Assembly: GCA_036375275.1 (NCBI GenBank)
Contig: DASUSF010000366.1
Location: 1 to 13,435, forward strand
Source: DASUSF01 sp036375275
GTDB taxonomy: Bacteria > Pseudomonadota > Alphaproteobacteria > Geminicoccales > Geminicoccaceae
Direction of reading: 5' to 3'
DNA length: 13,435 nucleotides
Numbering within the stretch: the stretch's first letter is position 1; every line of letters starts with the position of its first letter. Below are positions 1 through 8,228 of the stretch, in pieces. The notes under the pieces are model-generated. The model saw only the letters and a list, made by a program, of their open reading frames with translations, did not search any database and had not been told where the DNA came from. Both the position numbers and the translations under genes were made by a program.

Positions 1-484
1 GAGGACGACCCATCCTTCGAGGGCCGCCACGTGCAGTTCGCCAACGTCAGCTTCCTGCCCAAGCCGGTCCAGAAGCCCCACCCCCCGATCTGGGTCGGGG
101 GCGAAAGCCCGCCGGCGCTGCGTCGCGCCGTCCGCTACGGCGACACGTGGTTCCCGATCGGCAACAACCCCCGTCATCGGCTCGACACCGTCGCGCGCTT
201 CGAGGACGGCGTCCGCCGTCTGCATCGGACCGCCGAGCAGAACGGCCGCGATCCCGGCACTATCGGCCTCGCGTTCTATGCCAACTGGTTCGACGAGGGC
301 AAAACCCTCCAGATCGACGACGGCCAGCGTCACCTCCTGACCGGGAGCGCTCGCGAGATCGCCGAAGACATCGTGGCGCTCGAGGGGGTGGGAGTGCGCG
401 ACCTCGTCCTCACCTTCCAGCGTGCCACGCTGGAGCGGTCGCTCGCCAGCATGCAGCACTTCGCCGACGAGATCCGCCCGCTCG

Positions 485-492
<8 letters not shown>
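1..492 (+). CDS. LLM-class F420-dependent oxidoreductase, C-terminal part (5' end outside window)
   Basis: The frame is open from base 1 to the TAG at 490-492, so this is the last 163 residues of a longer gene. The GTG at 31 is an internal valine codon, not a start. The fragment contains the family segment PKPVQKPHPPIWVGG (about residues 20-34 of the visible part), then the WFPIG stretch and a helical tail typical of luciferase-like (TIM-barrel) flavin/F420 oxidoreductases of the Rv2161c-like (TIGR03619) kind. The same PKPVQKPHPPI block occurs in the complete LLM protein at 7203-8039, so the two are paralogues. Family members use reduced F420 or FMN; the substrate cannot be inferred. It ends tail-to-tail with cofD, and the two coding ends overlap by 8 bp (485-492). 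The family call is firm. The choice of F420 over FMN is inferred from the neighbourhood. Confidence 0.88.
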
Positions 493-1446
<954 letters not shown>

Positions 1447-1450
<4 letters not shown>

Positions 1451-2220
1451 CGGAACAGGTCCGCCTGCCGCTCGCGGATCAGCGCCGCCGCAGGTGCCGG
1501 CGGCCCCTGCCAGGAGAGGCCGCGAACCAGGACCGCGGGCCGCCCCTCGTCCGCTTCCCCCATGAGCAGCTGTGCCGCCGATGCGATCTCGTCGGCGAGC
1601 CCGACCTGCGTGACCTCGAGCGCGCGTCCCTCGAGATCGCGCCGACCGCGGAGGTCGAGCAGCGCCGGCAGCCCCGCCGCGCCGAGCGCGAGCCCGACCA
1701 CCCCGTTCCGCCACGCGCGCCCGACGCTGTCGCTGACGATCACGGCGAGGGATGCGCGGAAGTGCCCGCTCAGCCCGGCCGCGAGGGCCGCGGCGCTGGC
1801 GTCCGGATCCTCGGGCAGCAGCAGGACCCGAGGCCCCGGGCCGTCCTCGGGCACGTTCGAGCGGTCGACCCCGGCGTTGGCCATCACGACCCCGAGACGA
1901 TGCTCGGTGACGATCAGCCCCGGCCGGCAGCGGAGCACGTCCCTCGATTCCGATAGGATGACCTCGACCAGCGCAGGCTCCTTGGCAGCGAGCGCCGCGA
2001 GCTCCAGGGCTCGTGCCGACGGTACGACGTCCGCGAGCGAGACGTAGCGCCCCTCGGCCTTGGAGACGACCTTGTGGGTCACGACCAGCACGTCCCCGGG
2101 ACGGGGCCCGAGCTCAGCGCGCTCCAGGGCGTCGGCGAGGATGCGCGCGAGGTCGTCACCGGGCCGGACCGGTGGGAACCCCGGTAGTGCGGTCAGCGTG
2201 ATCGGAGGGATGCCCGGCAC
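1447..2220 (-). CDS. cofE: CofE, coenzyme F420-0:L-glutamate ligase
   Basis: CofE adds gamma-linked glutamates to F420-0 using GTP. The 257-residue product matches stand-alone archaeal-type CofE. Seen in order: PVRPGDDLARIL (17-28), VVTHKVVSKAEGR (46-58), NAGVDRSN (115-122), VSDSVGRAWRNG (162-173, the metal- and nucleotide-site region) and DEIASAAQLLMGEADEGRP (210-228). The GTG at 2220 lies 5 bp after the cofGH stop and puts the PGDDL block close to the N-terminus as in the family. No strong Shine-Dalgarno is visible, so translational coupling to cofGH is likely. The frame is open further upstream, but that part is antisense to nothing plausible and overlaps the cofGH 3' end. The product ends where the CofE domain ends. 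The C-terminal FMN-dependent nitroreductase-like domain of mycobacterial FbiB, which reduces dehydro-F420-0, is absent. Confidence 0.95.
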
Positions 2221-2225
2221 CCGGC

Positions 2226-4673
2226 TCAGCCGCAGCGGACGAGATGCCGGTCGTCGGCGCGGGCCCGACGGCGCGGCGGCGGGTTGACGACCGGCGCGAG
2301 CGGCGCGGCGCGGAAGGAGGCTTCGGTGCGCTCGGCCGGCACCTCGCCGTAGAGGGTCGTCCGCTGGACGGGCACGCGCCCGATCTCGCCGATCACGCGC
2401 TGCATGGCCTCCGGCGGCATCTCCTGACCGAACGCGGCACCGGCGGCGCGGGTGATCGATTCGTTCATCAGCGTCCCGCCGAGGTCGTTGGCACCGGCCC
2501 GGAGGCAGGCCTGGGCGCCGTCCGGCCCCATCTTTACCCACGAGGTCTGGATGTTGGTGATCAGAGGGTGCAGCGCCAGGCGGGCGACGGCGTGCATGAG
2601 GAGGGCCTCACGCCAGGTGGGGCCGCTCCGGGCGCCCCCCTTCAGATAGATCGGTGCCTCCATGTGCACGAACGGCAGCGGCACGAACTCCGTGAATCCG
2701 CCGGTCCGGGCCTGCAGGTCCCGAACGCGGAGCAGGTGCCTCGCCCAGTGCTGCGGCCGGTCGACGTGGCCGAACATCACCGTCGCGGTGCTGCGCAGGC
2801 CGAGCGCGTGCGCGGCCTCCATGACCTCGAGCCACTGAGCCGTCGTGATCTTGTCGGGGCAGATCGCGCGCCGGACCTCGTCGTCCAGGATCTCGGCGGC
2901 GGTGCCGGGCAGCGAGCCGAGCCCGGCGCGCTCGAGCTCGGCGAGGAACTCTTCCAGGGCGAGCCCGAGCGTCTTCGCGCCCTGCCACACCTCGAGCGGC
3001 GAGAACGCGTGAACGTGGATGTCGGGCGCCGCCGCCTTCACGGTCCGGCAGATGTCGAGATAGGTCGTGCCCGTGTAGTCCGGATGGATGCCGCCCTGGA
3101 GGCACACCTCGCTCGCCCCCCGCGCCCAGGCCTCGCGGGCGCGGCGAGCGATCTCCTCGAGATCGAGATCGTAGGGGCGGCCGCGCAGCTCCTCGGCGAG
3201 CCTGCCTTTGCTGAACGCGCAGAAGCGGCAGCGGAAGGTGCAGATGTTGGTGTAGTTGATGTTCCGGTTGACGACGTAGGCGACCCGCTCGCCGCTCACC
3301 TCCGCGCGCAGCTCGTCGGCGTGGCGGCATACGCTGTCGATCTCCCGGCCGCGGGCCGCGAACAGCGCCACGACGTCGGCTTCCGTGAGCGACCGGCCGT
3401 CCCTCGCCCGCTGCAGGACCGTTCTCAATTTCCCGCCTGGGGATGGCGGACGCGCAGCGGCGCGCCTCGGCGGGCCGGGCGGGGAGGCGGCGCCGGCGGT
3501 CCACTGGTCCTCCCGGGCGTAGCCCTCCCCATCCGCGTGATCGAGCACGGCCCTGCGCATCTCCGGCGCGAGCCAGCGGTCGGAATCCTGCACGAAGCGC
3601 GGATAGACCGGGAGCCGCGGGACCAGCTCCCTGCCGGCTGCCTCGGTGGCCCGCCGCAGCAGGTCCAGCTGCGGCCACGGCGCCTCGGGGTTGACGTGGT
3701 CGGGCGTCACCGGCGACACGCCGCCCCAGTCGTCGATGCCGGCCGCGAGCAGCCGCTCGAGGTCGTCGGGGGTGAGGTTGGGCGGCGCCTGGATGCTCAG
3801 CTCAGGGGGGAACACCAACCGCGCCACGGCGATCGTCCAGAGATGATCGTCGAGCGAGGGCTCGGGCGCATTGGCCATGGCCGTCCCGGGCTTGGCCCGG
3901 AAGTTCTGGACGATGATCTCCTGCAGATGGTCGTACCGGGCGTGCAGGGCCCGGAGGGCCAGCAGCGACTCGATGCGCTCGAGCCGGGTCTCGCCGATCC
4001 CGATCAGGATGCCGCTGGTGAACGGCACCGCGAGCTCGCCCGCCGCGGCGATCGTCGCCAGTCGGACGCGGGGCTTCTTGTCCGGGCAGCCATGGTGCGG
4101 CCCGCCGCGCTCCAGGAGGCGGTCCGACGAGGATTCCAGCATCAGCCCGGCGGACACCGAGACCGCCCGCAGCCGGCCGAGGTCCGCCCGCGTCATGACC
4201 CCGGGATTGACGTGCGGCAGCAGGCCGGTCGCCTCCTGCACCCGTCTCGCAACCTCGACGAGGTAGCCGATCGTCGTCTCGTGCCCGAGCGAGGCAAGCG
4301 CCTCCCGGGCGGCGCGGTAGCGCCGCTCCGGCTGGTCGCCGAGGGTGAACAGGGCTTCGTGGCAGCCGGCGCGGGCACCGGCGTCGGCGATCAGGATCGC
4401 GTCCGCGACCGACAGGTACGGCGTCTTCGTCTGGCGGGGCGCCTTGGCGAACGTGCAGTAGCGGCAGGTGTCGCGGCAGAGCTGTGTCAGCGGGATGAAG
4501 ACCTTGGGCGAATAGCTGACCAGGGTCGGGTGACGGAGATCCCGGCGTGCGCGCGCCGCCGCCAGCAGCGGCTCCAGATCGGTGGTGCCGGCCAGAGCGA
4601 GCGCGTCCTCGTCGGTCAGTCTCTCGCCGGTGGCGGCGCGCGCGATGGCGTTGGGGTCGGTGGTCCTGGTCAT
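2226..4673 (-). CDS. cofGH: Bifunctional F0 synthase (CofG-CofH fusion, FbiC type)
   Basis: The product makes the deazaflavin chromophore F0 from 5-amino-6-ribitylamino-uracil and tyrosine, using two radical-SAM halves. The 815-residue product is near the length of mycobacterial FbiC. The N-terminal CofG half has the 4Fe-4S motif CRDTCRYC (Cys66, Cys70, Cys73) and downstream HVNPGVM, QNFRAKPGTAMA and DDWGGVSPVTPDHVNPE. A Pro/Ala/Arg-rich linker at about 391-413 follows. The CofH half has NINYTNIC and CTFRCRFC (Cys478, Cys482, Cys485), then EVCLQGGIHPDYTG, FVPLPFVH and GANDLGGTLM. I chose the ATG at 4673. An upstream in-frame ATG at 4826 has an AAGG a few bases ahead, but the added residues are Ala/Arg/Pro-rich and look like noncoding sequence. 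It is the first gene of the cofGH-cofE-cofD operon, divergent from fgd. Fusion is usual in actinobacteria and also found elsewhere. Confidence 0.95.
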   Translation of the reverse strand: MTRTTDPNAIARAATGERLTDEDALALAGTTDLEPLLAAARARRDLRHPTLVSYSPKVFIPLTQLCRDTCRYCTFAKAPRQTKTPYLSVADAILIADAGARAGCHEALFTLGDQPERRYRAAREALASLGHETTIGYLVEVARRVQEATGLLPHVNPGVMTRADLGRLRAVSVSAGLMLESSSDRLLERGGPHHGCPDKKPRVRLATIAAAGELAVPFTSGILIGIGETRLERIESLLALRALHARYDHLQEIIVQNFRAKPGTAMANAPEPSLDDHLWTIAVARLVFPPELSIQAPPNLTPDDLERLLAAGIDDWGGVSPVTPDHVNPEAPWPQLDLLRRATEAAGRELVPRLPVYPRFVQDSDRWLAPEMRRAVLDHADGEGYAREDQWTAGAASPPGPPRRAAARPPSPGGKLRTVLQRARDGRSLTEADVVALFAARGREIDSVCRHADELRAEVSGERVAYVVNRNINYTNICTFRCRFCAFSKGRLAEELRGRPYDLDLEEIARRAREAWARGASEVCLQGGIHPDYTGTTYLDICRTVKAAAPDIHVHAFSPLEVWQGAKTLGLALEEFLAELERAGLGSLPGTAAEILDDEVRRAICPDKITTAQWLEVMEAAHALGLRSTATVMFGHVDRPQHWARHLLRVRDLQARTGGFTEFVPLPFVHMEAPIYLKGGARSGPTWREALLMHAVARLALHPLITNIQTSWVKMGPDGAQACLRAGANDLGGTLMNESITRAAGAAFGQEMPPEAMQRVIGEIGRVPVQRTTLYGEVPAERTEASFRAAPLAPVVNPPPRRRARADDRHLVRCG

Positions 4674-4923
4674 CGATGCCGCGCCTGCTCGCGCCCTTGT
4701 TCGAGGTCCGTCCGGGATCACCGGCTTGATCGGCGCGGCCAGGGCACTGTGCCTGGCTGCCGGCGCGGGCGCGAGTACAGCCGATCTCCGGCACCGGCAC
4801 AAGGTCGCGTGGCGGGGCAGGATCATTCAGCCTTCCGCGCCCGAGCGGGAGCGCTCGAACCGACCCCGCTCGTGCTAGAAGGGTCTGAGGGCCTCCCGCT
4901 ACGCTCACCGCAAGAGGAACCGG
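4674..4923. promoter_or_regulatory. Divergent intergenic region between cofGH and fgd
   Basis: This 250-bp gap must hold the promoters for both the cofGH operon (leftward) and fgd (rightward) if the chosen starts are right. On the plus strand a weak -10-like TAGAAG (4876-4881), preceded by TGC in the manner of an extended -10, lies 42 bases upstream of the fgd ATG. No convincing -35 accompanies it, so the promoter is only a suggestion. A purine-rich ribosome binding site AAGAGGA (4912-4918) sits 5 bases before the fgd ATG. I saw no clear operator palindrome. Confidence 0.4.
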
Positions 4924-5928
4924 ATGCTCAAGCTCGGCTACAAGGCTTCCGCCGAACAGTTCGCTCCCCGCCAGCTGCTCGACTTCGCCGTCCATGCCGA
5001 GGCGGTCGGCTTCGAGTCGATCATGGTGAGCGATCACTTCCAGCCCTGGCGCCACACCGGCGGGCACGCGCCGTTCTCGTTCGCCTGGTTGGGCGCGCTC
5101 GGCGAGCGCACCAGCCGCGCGATCATGGGCACCAGCGTCGTGACCCCCACCTTTCGCTATCACCCGTCGATCGTCGCCCAGGCCATCGCGACCCTCGGCG
5201 CCATGCATCCGGGCCGGGTGATGCTCGGGGTCGGCACCGGCGAATCCCTCAACGACGTGCCCGCCACCGGCATGCAGTGGCCGCCCTTCAAGGAGCGCTT
5301 CGGGCGCCTTCGCGAGGCGATCGAGCTGATCCAGCGGCTCTGGCGCGAGGAGCGGGTGAGCTTCGAGGGCGCGTACTACCGGACCGAGCGTGCGACCATC
5401 TACGACCGACCGGAGCCGCCGGTGCCGATCAACGTCGCCGCCTCGGGGCCGACCGCCGCGCGTCTCGCGGGGCGTCTGGCCGACGGCTTCATCTGCACCA
5501 GCGGCAAGCCCCGGGAGCTCTACACGGAGACCCTGCTGCCGGCGGTCGCCGAGGGGCTCGAAAAGGCCGGGCGCGACGCCACCGCCATCGACACCATGAT
5601 CGAGATGAAGGTGTCGTTCGACACCGACCGGCAGCGCGCCCTCGAGGATACGCGCCACTGGGCCGCGCTCGCGCTGTCGCCCGAGGAGAAGATGGGGACC
5701 GACGACCCGGTCGAGATGGAGAAGCTCGCGGACGCGCTGCCGGTCGAACGCGCGGCGAGCCGGTGGATCGTCTCGAACGACCCCGACGAGCACGTCGAGC
5801 GGCTGGCCGAGACCATCGACCTCGGCTTCACCCACCTGGTGTTCCACAGCCCGGGCCCGGACCAGCGCCGCTTCCTCGACCTGTACGCCGAGCAGGTCCT
5901 GCCGCTCCTGCGCCGCCGCTACGGTTGA
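4924..5928 (+). CDS. fgd: F420-dependent glucose-6-phosphate dehydrogenase
   Basis: FGD oxidises glucose-6-phosphate to 6-phosphogluconolactone and reduces F420 to F420H2, so it supplies reduced cofactor to F420-dependent reductases. The 334-residue protein follows the recalled mycobacterial FGD1 sequence almost block for block: LGYKASAEQFAPR (4-16), VSDHFQPWRH (35-44), GTSVVTPTFRYHP (69-81), GVGTGESLN (102-110), DGFICTSGK (187-195), DDPVEMEKLADALP (260-273) and SRWIVSNDPDE (279-289). The catalytic residues of FGD1 (His40, Trp44, Glu109) correspond to His38, Trp42 and Glu107. The three phosphate-binding residues (Lys198, Lys259, Arg283) correspond to Lys195, Lys256 and Arg280. This favours a true FGD over the FGD-like hydroxymycolic-acid dehydrogenase branch, which lacks that phosphate pocket. 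An AAGAGGA element with 5-base spacing supports the start. The 3' end overlaps convergent cofC by 10 bp. Confidence 0.93.
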   Translation: MLKLGYKASAEQFAPRQLLDFAVHAEAVGFESIMVSDHFQPWRHTGGHAPFSFAWLGALGERTSRAIMGTSVVTPTFRYHPSIVAQAIATLGAMHPGRVMLGVGTGESLNDVPATGMQWPPFKERFGRLREAIELIQRLWREERVSFEGAYYRTERATIYDRPEPPVPINVAASGPTAARLAGRLADGFICTSGKPRELYTETLLPAVAEGLEKAGRDATAIDTMIEMKVSFDTDRQRALEDTRHWAALALSPEEKMGTDDPVEMEKLADALPVERAASRWIVSNDPDEHVERLAETIDLGFTHLVFHSPGPDQRRFLDLYAEQVLPLLRRRYG

Positions 5929-6710
5929 GCCGGCTTAGGCCCGGCTCGCTGGAGGCGTCCGGCCACCCCGATCTCCGCCAGACAGGCGTGGGCGCGGGTC
6001 TTCGCCGGTGCGGCGAGAAGGGCGGCAAGGTCGGCCGGCGTGTCGACGTCGAGGGCGAGGCCCGGTCGCCGGACGATCCGCGGCTCGATGCCGAGCGCCC
6101 GCGCACGCTCGACGTGCGGGAAAAAGCTGTCGTCGCCGAAGCGAAGCGGCAACGCGTCCGGGGGCGAGCAGGCGACCGCGTTGGATCCCCGATCGTCGTG
6201 CGACGGTGCGATGGTGACCGCCGGCGCCTCGCGATGCGCCGCGAGCAGCGCGTCGATGTCCTCCGGCGTCACCAGAGGAATGTCCGCGGGAAGCTGCACC
6301 ATGCCGGCAGCCCCTTCCCGGGTCAGGGTGTGCGCGCCGAGGCTGCTGGCGGCGGTGTGGCCACGGTTGGCTCGCTCGACCAGCACCCGTGCGTCGTAAC
6401 GTCGAGCGAGGCGCTTCGCCTCCGTATCGCGGGTCACCACGAGGATGCCTGCGAGCCCCCGGCTCAGGGCGAGTGCGCTCAGCACGTCCTCCAGCATGGC
6501 GCGGAACAGGGCCTGCCGCTCGCCGGGAGCAAGGAGACCGGCGAGACGCTGCTTGGCGTCCGCGAGGTCCTTGACCGGGACGACCGCCCAGAGGGCTCGA
6601 TCCAATGGCTGCTTCCGCTTGCGGTCCGGCCGGGATGGATACCGCCTGAAGAACGCGGCGGGCAAGCTGGCGGGAGCAGGCACACGCAGAAGGTCCGCAT
6701 CGATCGTCAT
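5919..6710 (-). CDS. cofC: CofC, phospho-acid guanylyltransferase (F420 biosynthesis)
   Basis: CofC uses GTP to activate 2-phospho-L-lactate, phosphoenolpyruvate or 3-phosphoglycerate, giving the GDP-linked donor for CofD. Seen from the chosen start (263 aa): WAVVPVKDLADAKQRL (41-56, the nucleotide-binding N-terminus), VQLPADIPLV (138-147, with the metal-binding Asp), APSHDDRGSNA (168-178), FGDDSFFPHV (191-200) and DVDTPADL (221-228). The start is uncertain. The ATG at 6710 leaves about 35 residues before the conserved core. A TTG at 6605 would give 228 residues, closer to the usual CofC length, and codon third positions become more uniformly G/C only after that point. Neither start has a good Shine-Dalgarno. 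A strong AGGAGGAGG lies at 6751-6759 on the minus strand, but no start codon follows at a usable distance. It converges on fgd with a 10-bp overlap and is separate from the cofGH-E-D operon. Confidence 0.92.
   Translation of the reverse strand: MTIDADLLRVPAPASLPAAFFRRYPSRPDRKRKQPLDRALWAVVPVKDLADAKQRLAGLLAPGERQALFRAMLEDVLSALALSRGLAGILVVTRDTEAKRLARRYDARVLVERANRGHTAASSLGAHTLTREGAAGMVQLPADIPLVTPEDIDALLAAHREAPAVTIAPSHDDRGSNAVACSPPDALPLRFGDDSFFPHVERARALGIEPRIVRRPGLALDVDTPADLAALLAAPAKTRAHACLAEIGVAGRLQRAGPKPAQP
5927..5947. repeat. Perfect 7-bp inverted repeat at the fgd/cofC convergent junction
   Basis: GAGCCGG (5927-5933) and CCGGCTC (5941-5947) flank a 7-base loop. The hairpin begins inside the fgd stop codon and lies in the last codons of cofC. 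It could end or slow transcription between the converging genes, but no T-run follows on either strand, so it is not a canonical intrinsic terminator. Confidence 0.35.
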
Positions 6711-6945
6711 GCCGGGCCGGCCGCCGGCGTGTGCGTCAGGACCTGGGAAACCTCCTCCTGAGACACTGAGGCTGGTCCATGAAACCCTTGAGACTCCGCC
6801 CGCAGCCCCGGATTCCGACGGGCGGACGGATTCCCAGCATCGCCTCCGGCATGAGTGCAATCCTGCCAGTTGGGTGAAGAAGCGGTTGACGGCACCCGTC
6901 CCGAACCTGGCCGGCCGCCCGGACCTGGCCTGGGCGGGGAGGTCT

Positions 6946-7000
6946 CGTCATCTGCGCTTCGGGCTCAACCGACGTGCGTGGGTCGAGCCCGGCGATGACG
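6946..7000. repeat. Alphaproteobacteria-style extragenic palindrome
   Basis: CGTCATC (6946-6952) pairs with GATGACG (6994-7000). Inside it, GGGCTCAACC (6961-6970) pairs with GGTCGAGCCC (6981-6990) with one mismatch. The arrangement resembles the widespread intergenic repeat of Alphaproteobacteria built from GTCAT...CGGGCTTGACCCG...ATGAC arms. It is diverged and imperfect, and only one copy is seen here. Confidence 0.55.
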
Positions 7001-7032
7001 GCGATTCAGAGGACGGATCACTGGACCAGCCC

Positions 7033-7071
7033 GTTTCCCAGGCAGGTGCAACACCTGCCGGCTCGGGAAAC
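7033..7071. repeat. Two-stage hairpin upstream of the LLM gene
   Basis: An inner perfect 8-bp stem, GGCAGGTG (7041-7048) and CACCTGCC (7052-7059), closes on a three-base CAA loop. An outer 7-bp stem, GTTTCCC (7033-7039) and GGGAAAC (7065-7071), is separated from it by an asymmetric internal loop. No T-run follows, so it does not look like an intrinsic terminator. It may be another mobile palindrome or a regulator-binding or RNA structure about 130 bases upstream of the LLM start. Confidence 0.5.
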
Positions 7072-7091
7072 CGGCCAAGTCAGAAGCCGAT

Positions 7092-7150
7092 CGGATTCAC
7101 CCGATCGGAACCGCTTGCAGGCGGTTCCGTCATATCGGGATCCGCTCTAG
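7092..7150 (-). repeat. 59-bp palindromic element, copy A (inverted relative to copy B)
   Basis: Read on the minus strand this begins with CTAGAGCGGATCCCGATATG and ends in GGTGAATCCG. It matches 8229-8288 read on the plus strand with one single-base gap and only a few substitutions. The unit is itself an imperfect hairpin: GGAACCGC and GCGGTTCC form the central stem, flanked by GAT/ATC and GGAT/ATCC arms. It ends about 50 bases upstream of the LLM start at 7203. Confidence 0.8.
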
Positions 7151-7191
7151 CCGGCAGGTGCGGCCCGGCGTAGCGTGGGGCCGATTGACTC

Positions 7192-7198
7192 GGGAGGT
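7192..7198 (+). promoter_or_regulatory. Ribosome binding site fixing the LLM start at 7203
   Basis: GGGAGGT, with core GGAGG at 7193-7197, lies 5 bases before the ATG at 7203. This decides the start against an in-frame GTG at 7158, which would add 15 residues including part of the repeat-bearing leader. Confidence 0.75.
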
Positions 7199-7202
7199 GC
7201 AG

Positions 7203-8039
7203 ATGAAGATCGGCGTCACCGTTTTCGCGACCGACTACTCGATGCCGATCGTCGACCTCGCGTCGGCGCTCGAAGAGCGCGGGTTCGAATCGCTGTTCCT
7301 GCCCGAGCACACCCACATCCCGGCATCGCGCAAGTCACCCTGGCCGGGCGGCGCCGACCTGCCGCGCCACTACTCGCACACCCTCGATCCCTTCGTCGGC
7401 CTCACGGCGGCCGCCGTGGCGACGAAGAAGCTTCGTCTCGGAACCGGCATCTGCCTGCTCACCGAGCGCGACCCGATCGTCACCGCCAAGGAGGTCGCGA
7501 GCCTCGACCTGATCTCGAACGGCCGCTTCGAGCTCGGCATCGGGGCCGGCTGGAACGCCGAGGAGATGGAGAACCACGGCACCGCGTACGAGACCCGCTA
7601 TCGGGTCATGGTCGAGCGGGCCAAGGCGATGCAGGCGATCTGGACCCAGGACGAGGCCAGCTTCGAGGGCGAGTTCGTCCGCTTCGAGCGCATCTGGTCA
7701 TGGCCGAAGCCGGTGCAGAAGCCGCATCCGCCGATCCTGCTCGGCGGCGCGACCAAGCATTCGATGCGCCGGATCATGGACTTCTGCGACGGCTGGATCC
7801 CGCTGAGCCGGGCCTTCGGCGACCCCGAGAAGGAGATGGGCCGGCTAAGGAGCTTCGCGGAGGAGGCCGGACGCGACCCGAAGACGGTGTCGTCCACGCT
7901 GTTCGGCGCGACGCCCGAGCCCGACTACCTCGATCGGTGCCGCGCGGCCGGTGTCGATCGCGCGCTGCTCGCCCTTCCTTCGGAAGGACCGGGCACGGTC
8001 CTACCGCTGCTCGACCGGTACGCCGCCTTCCTCGGATGA
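7203..8039 (+). CDS. LLM-class F420-dependent oxidoreductase (Rv2161c-like)
   Basis: The 278-residue protein is a complete luciferase-like TIM-barrel flavin/F420 oxidoreductase of the TIGR03619 kind. Seen: MKIGVTVFATDYS (1-13), RGFESLFLPEHTHIP (26-40), LRLGTGICLLTERDP (77-91), LDLISNGRFELGIGAGWN (101-118), the signature PKPVQKPHPPILLGG (168-182) and CDGWIPL (195-201). The N-terminal strand and the ...ELGIGAGWN... loop form the cofactor face in this family. The substrate is unknown. The start has a good ribosome binding site. It stands alone between two repeat-rich gaps, and the same repeat element lies in inverted orientation on both sides. It is a paralogue of the truncated gene at 1-492. 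Use of F420 rather than FMN is inferred from the family subgroup and the nearby F420 biosynthesis genes. Confidence 0.88.
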   Translation: MKIGVTVFATDYSMPIVDLASALEERGFESLFLPEHTHIPASRKSPWPGGADLPRHYSHTLDPFVGLTAAAVATKKLRLGTGICLLTERDPIVTAKEVASLDLISNGRFELGIGAGWNAEEMENHGTAYETRYRVMVERAKAMQAIWTQDEASFEGEFVRFERIWSWPKPVQKPHPPILLGGATKHSMRRIMDFCDGWIPLSRAFGDPEKEMGRLRSFAEEAGRDPKTVSSTLFGATPEPDYLDRCRAAGVDRALLALPSEGPGTVLPLLDRYAAFLG

Positions 8040-8082
8040 TCTTCCGCGCGGCCGCGCCGGCGCGCTCCATCGCCCGGCGCTC

Positions 8083-8154
8083 AGAGCAGTTTCCGATGAG
8101 ATGGAGCCACCCTCAAGTCGAGGCAGACCTAAGCTCGTCGGAAGAAGCTGCTCT
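8083..8154. repeat. Palindromic extragenic element (AGAGCAG / TTCCGATGAG arms)
   Basis: AGAGCAG (8083-8089) pairs with CTGCTCT (8148-8154). Within it, TTCCGATGAG (8091-8100) pairs with CTCGTCGGAA (8134-8143) with one mismatch. The arms are nearly the same as those of 8305-8378, while the inner sequence differs, which indicates a repeat family rather than a single duplication. Confidence 0.7.
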
Positions 8155-8168
8155 ATCTCGACGATGTA

Positions 8169-8214
8169 GAGCACCTTCATCCGCGTCGAACGGCTCACGC
8201 GAGCGGTTCTGCTC
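8169..8214. repeat. Shorter imperfect hairpin in the repeat cluster
   Basis: GAACGGCTC (8188-8196) and GAGCGGTTC (8201-8209) pair with one mismatch around an ACGC loop. They are enclosed by GAGCA (8169-8173) and TGCTC (8210-8214). It shares the AGAGC-type outer arms of its neighbours but is more degraded. Confidence 0.5.
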
Positions 8215-8228
8215 AGGCAGATGATGCC

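Larger units (their letters stand above)
6711..7202. other. Repeat-rich intergenic region upstream of the second LLM gene
   Basis: No coding region is supported in these about 490 bases; the open frames present have no ribosome binding site, recognisable motif or family match. The stretch must contain the promoters of cofC (leftward) and of the LLM gene at 7203 (rightward), but I could not identify either. It contains three separate inverted-repeat structures, listed on their own (6946-7000, 7033-7071, 7092-7150). Confidence 0.6.

Noticed and set aside
5927..5947. Canonical rho-independent terminator between fgd and cofC
   Set aside because: The 7-bp stem is perfect, but no T-run follows on either strand, so it is reported only as an inverted repeat.
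2244..6761. A 1505-codon plus-strand open frame
   Set aside because: It is antisense to cofGH and cofC and runs out of frame through fgd. Its sequence is Arg/Gly/Ala-rich with no family motif, as expected of a shadow frame in high-GC DNA.
7158..7202. GTG at 7158 as the LLM start
   Set aside because: The ATG at 7203 has a GGAGG at ideal spacing and begins the conserved MKIGV strand. The extra 15 residues look like leader sequence.
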